A DNA stretch of 64,000 nt from Laburnicola sp. R22_1 (Eukaryota > Ascomycota > Dothideomycetes > Pleosporales > Didymosphaeriaceae), in the NCBI GenBank assembly GCA_014281115.1, contig JACONQ010000005.1:3038001-3102000 (forward strand), read 5' to 3'. The notes beneath the pieces were generated by a model. It did not search any database and was not told where the DNA came from. It saw only the letters and a list, made by a program, of their open reading frames with translations. Each line of letters begins with the position of its first letter. The first letter of the stretch is position 1. Shown here piece after piece: positions 58,937-64,000 of the stretch. Made by a program: the position numbers and the translations under genes.

Positions 58937-60724
58937 AGCCGGCTGACGTGGAACCTGCGCACCCCTAGAACCTGCGCACCCCACCAAAACGCGCACCGCG
59001 AACAACAAGACGCGTATTTTATCAACGCCTATTATAGTTGCCACTCTATACACATAGATTGAAAAGTAGTATCAGCTGCTGCCCTCGCTGTAGTTGCGAC
59101 ACGTCTCTGAGCTCTAGGCCTAGAGTTCTGAGCCTCTGTAGCAGCAGCTTGATCAATCGCACGCTTGATACTCTCGACGTCGGCAAATCTCTGATTGTAA
59201 TCAATAGTAACCCGTTTACGCTTCCTCTGAGAGCTAGTAGCCTCTAGTTGATACTGTAGCCGAGAGATCTCTGATTCCTGCCTTGCTACTCGACTATTAC
59301 CAATAGCTATTGCCTTACTCGCTTTCTGGAGCAGTCGGCGCGTAGATCTTGATAGGTTTTCTGATCTCTCAATAGCTCTCTGAGCCGCGTACACGTCTTG
59401 GGGTTTCTGAGGGGTGCGATAGAGTATATTAATTGCGCCGAGATCCTGAAGTAGGCGTGGCGGCGTTGCTGGTCTGCCAATAACCTGTGAGGATTGAATT
59501 ACCTGGTTAGGATTGTAGGGAATAAGGCCAGCAGCGCGCCAGCCAGCCCGAATTACTCTCTCTGAGAGGCCTTCCTCTCTGGCTAGGTGGTAGTAGCAAA
59601 TAAATCGCTCTTTCTTGATAGGTGCGGCGTCGTCGAGGCTCGCCAGGTCGCGGATGAGATTTCTATAGTTTGACTTGATTACTGAGAACCCTGATAGATC
59701 TAGTGGCTGTAGGAGGTGTGTTGAATGAGGTGGTAGAAATAGAAGCTCTACTCGAGCCTGCTTACAAGCCCAGAGGAACTCAATATCCACATGGCTACTA
59801 TGCGCGTCGCAGAGGAGTAGTCGGTATTGGCCACCCTCGGGCGCTGTTTCTGGTATAAACAGCCGGCGCAGCCACTCAAGGCCTATCTCCTTTGAGGTCC
59901 ATCCATTCTCTGAGGTTGTATAGAGCCAATTTGGTATAGATGCCGGAAACCAGGTTGTCTGTAGGCTCTGGCCCTTGAATATAGCGGCGCAGGGCAGCTT
60001 CTGCCCTAGAGCTGATACAGCCTCAATTATTGAGACCCACTCGCGATTCTCTGGCGACTTGATGTAAGCCTTCTTTTTCTGGCTACTTGCGAGCACCCTA
60101 GAGTTGGTACCTACACCAAGGGCAATACCAGTCTCATCAATATTCCAGATATTCTCTGCCTGTATGCCCAGCCTGATTCTGACGCGCTCAAAGAGCTCAA
60201 GAAACGCGCGGATCTGTTCTGGAGTAGCTGCCTCAGCGCGACTAGTATCTAGCTTTCTTCCAATAACAGAGGCAACGCGAGGGTTGCGCCGTATGAAGGT
60301 TTGTATCCACCGCTTGCCTAGAGGCTCGACGTCGCCGTTCATACGGAGAATTCGGATCGCCATTTCTCGCGCGCGCGCGTGTGAGGGAGGGTAGCCATTT
60401 GCGTCCTGCTCAAGGATCCACTCTACTAGGAAGTTCTCCTGATCCGGCGTCAATCGCTGTTGGTTGGCGTGGCTGGCGTGCTTGTTCGTTATGCCACCTA
60501 GTCGAGCGCGTAGGGTGGATGGAGGAATACCGTAGGCCTTTGCAGCAGCTCGTTGGCTTGTAAAAACACCGGCATTGAATTGCGCGATAGCTAATTGTAT
60601 ACTCTGCTCGCGGGCATCCATATTGAATAAGAAGTGTTGATAAAATACGCGTATTTCGTACGGGTACGCGTTTTGGTGGGGGTGCGCAGGTTCTGGGGGT
60701 GCGCAGGTTCCCCGTCAGCCGGCT
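58937..60724 (-). mobile_element. Pogo element C, 1788 bp, apparently autonomous
   Basis: Inverted repeats of about 57 bp begin AGCCGGCTGACG and contain AACCTGCGCACCCC at offsets 16 and 33. TA on both sides (58935-58936, 60725-60726). Removing it joins AGT+ATT in the hAT frame (IMS-IPAF). It carries one uninterrupted transposase gene. Confidence 0.93.
59032..60621 (-). CDS. Pogo/Fot1 transposase, intact, 529 aa
   Basis: A single exon from ATG 60621 without stops. Residues 1-60: psq-type HTH (SQRAAAKAYGIPPSTLRARL). About 60-125: CENP-B-like HTH (FLVEWILEQDANGYPPSHAR, LGKRWIQTFIRRNP). The DDE domain has D162 (NIDETGI), D272 (LLLCDAHSSH) and D308 (LLQPLDLSGF), so D-D-35-D, as in pogo/Fot1. The C-terminal part is Gln/Arg-rich, with basic stretch SQRKRKR, likely nuclear localisation. 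It should bind its own terminal repeats and cut and paste at TA. The intact frame suggests recent arrival or escape from RIP; activity is not shown. Confidence 0.93.
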   Translation of the reverse strand: MDAREQSIQLAIAQFNAGVFTSQRAAAKAYGIPPSTLRARLGGITNKHASHANQQRLTPDQENFLVEWILEQDANGYPPSHARAREMAIRILRMNGDVEPLGKRWIQTFIRRNPRVASVIGRKLDTSRAEAATPEQIRAFLELFERVRIRLGIQAENIWNIDETGIALGVGTNSRVLASSQKKKAYIKSPENREWVSIIEAVSALGQKLPCAAIFKGQSLQTTWFPASIPNWLYTTSENGWTSKEIGLEWLRRLFIPETAPEGGQYRLLLCDAHSSHVDIEFLWACKQARVELLFLPPHSTHLLQPLDLSGFSVIKSNYRNLIRDLASLDDAAPIKKERFICYYHLAREEGLSERVIRAGWRAAGLIPYNPNQVIQSSQVIGRPATPPRLLQDLGAINILYRTPQKPQDVYAAQRAIERSENLSRSTRRLLQKASKAIAIGNSRVARQESEISRLQYQLEATSSQRKRKRVTIDYNQRFADVESIKRAIDQAAATEAQNSRPRAQRRVATTARAAADTTFQSMCIEWQL

Positions 60725-61128
60725 TATTCCAGCCTTCAGCGCGGAGTGTGAGCGCTTGTTCAGCGAACTTGGCGACTTATTAGAGCTGAAGCGGCGTAAA
60801 ATGAGCTCATAGTTACTAGCTGCTCTGCAGTGTGTGCGGAGCTGGCTAAAGGCTGGTTTTATGAGCAGCGACAATGAGGTTGATGAGAGCAATCTCACTG
60901 ACGCAGCAATTGAGACTCTGTATAGTGTATCTAAATAGGACGATTAGCTGCCAAACTGCAGTACAACGCTATAATTTTAGATTAATATTTGCAAATCCGA
61001 CTTCTAAATCAAGTACAAACTGCTGCCAAGACCTCCCAATCAAGTCCTCTAGCGCTGTTGAGGCACATCAAATCAAGTCAACAGGTGGATTTGGACTGGA
61101 TTTGTTTGTTGACAATTGTGCTTGTGCA

Positions 61129-62994
61129 TGCTGAGACTGTTGATCCGTAGACCCGAGTTCACCACCTGGGCAGTACGTTCAACGAGTATGAGCTTGAGAA
61201 AGCCGTGCAGTCTCGAACACGAAAAGAGGAAAAGCAATTGAATGTTTGTGTGGATTCTGGAAGGAAGTAAAGCGTTCCTTCGTGTGGGGGGCTCTTGGCT
61301 CCCGATGGAGGCGGCGACGCACCCCATCCGGTAGGACCGCCACGCTGGTCTAAGTCGACCTTAATCCTGGGGAATGACCTGCCACCCGGACAAACTCTGC
61401 AAGTAGATCTTGCCCACATAATAGCTCGCTTCGATTCGCTTCGTCTTTACGAGCTTATGCTGGAGGACCTTAATTCTGCCGCTCAGATCCGATGATGGCG
61501 TTGATGATGGCTGAGTAAAGATCACATGCTTGCATATTATCCATGGATCATTGATGACACGACATATATCCTTGGGACGGCGTAACCCGTAAAGCCGTGG
61601 ATATAGGTCACTAGGAAGGATGCCTCGACTGGCCTGTCGGCGCGGTGAGCGAGTGGGGGCGGACTCTTTTGGGATAAGGCTGAATCGACGCGATGCGTTC
61701 TCAGGCCTAACTCTGCTCCTCTGTCATTCTATACTTCAAAGTTCGAACTATGTCGATGCCCTAGATCTTCGCTTTTGCCGCAATGGTTGTTGATAATTTT
61801 TCGCACCTGCCGCTTTAGCGTTCCGGATGTCCGCTCGAAACTAAGGCGGTTGGGTCGATTCATGTCCTGATCGTACGCTGTTGGGAGTCGAGCCTGCAAG
61901 CGCGCCGTTCTGCTTCACCTGACTGTCAAACATGACATCCAGGGACTATGTGTATAGGCAATTTTGTCTTACGTGTAAGTCTTTCGATATGTATAGCGTT
62001 TTCGAGCATGGTTTGTTAGTGAGAATGGGGGAGTAATCAATTTACCCATAAATGGGACGCGTGAAAAATTATATTATACGAAACACCGTCGTATGTCTTA
62101 GCTGAACTATTGGCCTTTTCTCCGTTGCTTCCTCCGCACCTCTTCACACAACTCTGCCTCGGTACCATAGCGGTATCAAGGCAACTCACTGCCTATCCAG
62201 ACAATCACTTCATGTTACATTTCTCCTGCGAGATACCACCCGGTACTCAATCGATCCTCCAAAATTCTTCCCTGGCCAGATTTTCCAAATATCTTATTTT
62301 TTTTTCGATGAAGTGGGTGAGGTTATGGTATAGTAATAAATTAGATACTCGTCAGCCGCATATAGCTTCAGGTTGCTAGTATTTGTATGTCGTATGCGAT
62401 TGTAGGTCGTATATGGTCGTGCGTTGTAAATGGCGAGCGTATACCTAGGTATGAAGGCTAATAGTCTGTGCAGAGGATATATACGAAAGGACTCAATCGC
62501 TGGGAGCTGGCAATCCGTGAGCTTCGTCCACCCTGCGAAGCCATTCTAAGCCTGCTGAAGGAAGTATAGAGGTGTATAGTGATCGTGGCTCATCAGTCTA
62601 ACGGAGCCGTGGATCAAGTTGGCTATATACGCGTCGGGGAACTGTGTAGACTTACAAAAACACCTGCGCCTAATGCGGCAGAATGATAGACCTCGACCGA
62701 AAACAAGATCTTCATTTTGCGTACGAATTTTGAGAAGGATATTTTTTTTGTTGTAGTAAGCAAAAAGCCTCGCTTGCTTTTAGTGGGCTCTCACATGCGG
62801 ACCATGGAATGCGCCCTGACACATGATGACAGTGAACCATGGTTCGGGAGGTACGGAAAATAAATGTAAACTGTCTTCTAGAAGGCACGAAGCGCCATGG
62901 TTCGGCGCTGGGTTAGCGCCCGCGTCTATAAAGTTGTACCTCCGCCTTTCAATGTTGGTAGCAGTGCATCTCACCCTTCCACCATACCGGACAA
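61129..62994. other. Right flank, no gene identified
   Basis: Mostly ordinary composition. Short frames on both strands lack motifs and introns I can defend. It may include promoter DNA for the small frame at 62995. Confidence 0.45.
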
Positions 62995-63180
62995 ATGGAT
63001 TGCATCGCAGCCCTCGAAAATCTCGCGGAAATTAGCGCATCGACCGAGAACTATGCGGACGTGGAACGTTGGATGGCGCTATTCGACTTCACGCATGCGC
63101 AAGCTGAACAAACCATCGCCGCCCACTTCAACAACCTCTCGCGCAATAGTAGTAGTAGTAGTAGTAGTAGTATTGATTAA
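62995..63180 (+). CDS. Small hypothetical protein ending in a poly-Ser tract
   Basis: ATG at 62995, 61 aa, acidic N-terminal part (MDCIAALENLAEISASTENY), then a run of eight Ser encoded by (AGT)n and a stop. Composition looks coding and a TATAAAG lies about 65 bp upstream (62927-62933). I recognise no family. The trinucleotide run could equally be a microsatellite in non-coding DNA. Confidence 0.3.
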   Translation: MDCIAALENLAEISASTENYADVERWMALFDFTHAQAEQTIAAHFNNLSRNSSSSSSSSID

Positions 63181-64000
63181 CGTCCAGGAACCTAGGTTCT
63201 AGCCTCCCATGGGGCATGGGGACGCGCCGAGTAGCCATCTGGGGCCAGCCAGATGGTAAAGGCGATTCATGCTATAAACTATTGCCGTCTCTTGCAGCGG
63301 CTCGTAAGAGTCCGCCCCCCTCCATGCGGGGGCTGAATCCGTGTCTTCATGCCTATAGGCTAAGATGTTGGGGTGTAGCTATTATACATATAATAATCCA
63401 AAGCAGGGGCAGCTTCAGCTGCCCTAAAGCTATATTAAAAAGTGCCAAGACCTTAGCGTAAAACTAGTATAGGAAAGGTAAGGATCGTGTAGACAGTAAG
63501 GAGAAGTAAGGAGAGTAGGAGAGCGTAGGGGAGGTTGCCTCGTGTGGCAAGATGTCAGGATAAGAGGCACCCCTACTAGGAGCTCAGACAGAGTCGACGC
63601 CAGAGGAGCTGTCCCAGGTTATTATCGCGCCCGCCAGCATCTATGGCTTAGTAGGCAGTCCATAAAACCAACATTTATTTATTAGTGTTAGTAGGGTTGG
63701 CAAGCTCTAGCAAGAGTTAAAAATCTTTAGGCTCAAGGGTCTTTAAGTATTTAACGCCCTCCTATATGGTGCTAGGAGGGAGAGGGGGTTATTTCGGCTA
63801 GTAGCGGAACTTCCAGACCGCTCGTAGGCAGTAGACTATGTAGTCTGGCGCGAGGTCTGCCCTATAGAAGCATCCTATAACTACGTTGTTGTGTTTAAAC
63901 TTCTTATAGTACTAAGCGTAGTGTCTATAGTAGGTGTGCATAGACAATAGCTTTGCAAGCGTTAGTTATTAGAGGGTAAGCTCCTTTAGCTGTTTTGCAG
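63181..64000. other. Right end of window, unidentified, possibly old repeat
   Basis: From about 63360 TAG/CTA-type words rise again, and both strands are full of TAG stops between otherwise protein-like stretches. This fits a mildly RIPped element running off the window. I cannot name it. Confidence 0.35.

Larger units (their letters stand above)
51851..60947 (+). pseudogene. hAT transposase, many stops and four insertions
   Basis: The frame starts MPPKRAIDG at 51851. It continues with a BED-like zinc finger (FFVCRFCHHN ... KHLGCQRRGH), then KVHVSFDSWTAKGGKRGFFG and a long DDE/RNase-H-like middle to RWRACEPRWSRADFDREG at 54238. Joining the short hAT pieces (58157-58195, 58897-58936, 60725 on) keeps frame exactly: NPVRYWLGLRNKY, LVLAQFVLDIMS, then IPAFSAECERLFSELGDLLE, the hAT dimerisation domain. 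About fifteen in-frame stops, mostly TAG in place of TGG or CAG, show it was dead. RIP is much milder here than in the isochore. Confidence 0.88.
51450..61120 (+). mobile_element. hAT transposon hosting four nested elements
   Basis: Ends CACAATTGTCAACAA (51450 on) and its complement (to 61120), flanked on both sides by the same 8 bp, CTTGTGCA (51442-51449 and 61121-61128), the hAT hallmark. Total 9671 bp; subtracting the four nested elements and their extra TAs leaves about 3258 bp. The transposase runs rightward. Confidence 0.93.

Noticed and set aside
61159..61495. 66-86-codon frames on both strands right of the hAT element
   Set aside because: Overlapping on opposite strands with no motif or start context; not supportable.
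1..64000. tRNA, rRNA or other structured RNA genes
   Set aside because: I looked for tRNA B-box-like GGTTCGA-type words and paired acceptor stems and found none in context; a covariance-model scan would be decisive.

Overview
The window looks like a filamentous ascomycete chromosome segment, probably Dothideomycetes/Pleosporales. Host genes have 45-65 bp introns with GT...AG borders and CTAA(T/C) branch sites. Blocks of ordinary composition sit beside a very AT-rich isochore (about 7.5-47.6 kb) in which CpA/TpG is depleted in favour of TpA. That is the footprint of repeat-induced point mutation (RIP). The species assignment is inference.

Layout. (1) 1-7.5 kb, gene-rich: a partial RhoGEF, an EBP/EXPERA sterol-isomerase-like gene, then two broken genes back to back. 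These are the 5' exons of a GH27 alpha-galactosidase and an SDR lacking its 5' end. A 160-bp MITE sits inside the SDR's last intron. (2) 7.5-19.9 kb, RIP desert: a Copia relic (8.8-15.85 kb) interrupted by an apparently intact Tc1/mariner element (12831-14951), then a dead Fot1/pogo element (16126-18325). (3) 19.9-23.1 kb, a gene island: a duplicated 134/150-bp segment and a secreted M35-like metalloprotease gene with a 27-bp minisatellite stalk. (4) 23.1-47.6 kb, nested retroelements. A heavily RIPped Copia (relic B) is split by a younger complete Copia (28875-34034, TSD ACTTA) and by a 1.8-kb piece of host DNA carrying a deaminase tail and most of a fructosamine-kinase gene. Another RIPped Copia (38831-47083) carries a pogo element in its 5' LTR. 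(5) 47.6-51.4 kb: ordinary DNA with a secreted AA7 flavo-oxidase gene. (6) 51.45-61.12 kb: one hAT element with exact 8-bp target duplications. Its transposase frame holds two decayed pogo elements, a 701-bp foldback MITE and one pogo element with an intact 529-aa transposase. (7) 61.1-64 kb: no convincing large gene.

The strongest new observation is structural. The terminal repeats of the pogo-type elements, including the foldback MITE and a RIPped relic, have unrelated sequences. Each nevertheless contains a 7-14 bp word repeated directly at exactly 17 bp. Seventeen bp is the length of the CENP-B box, bound by CENP-B, a host protein descended from pogo transposases. I propose this is a conserved tandem transposase-binding register.

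All exon borders and element ends were read by eye from the sequence. No alignment or database search was run.
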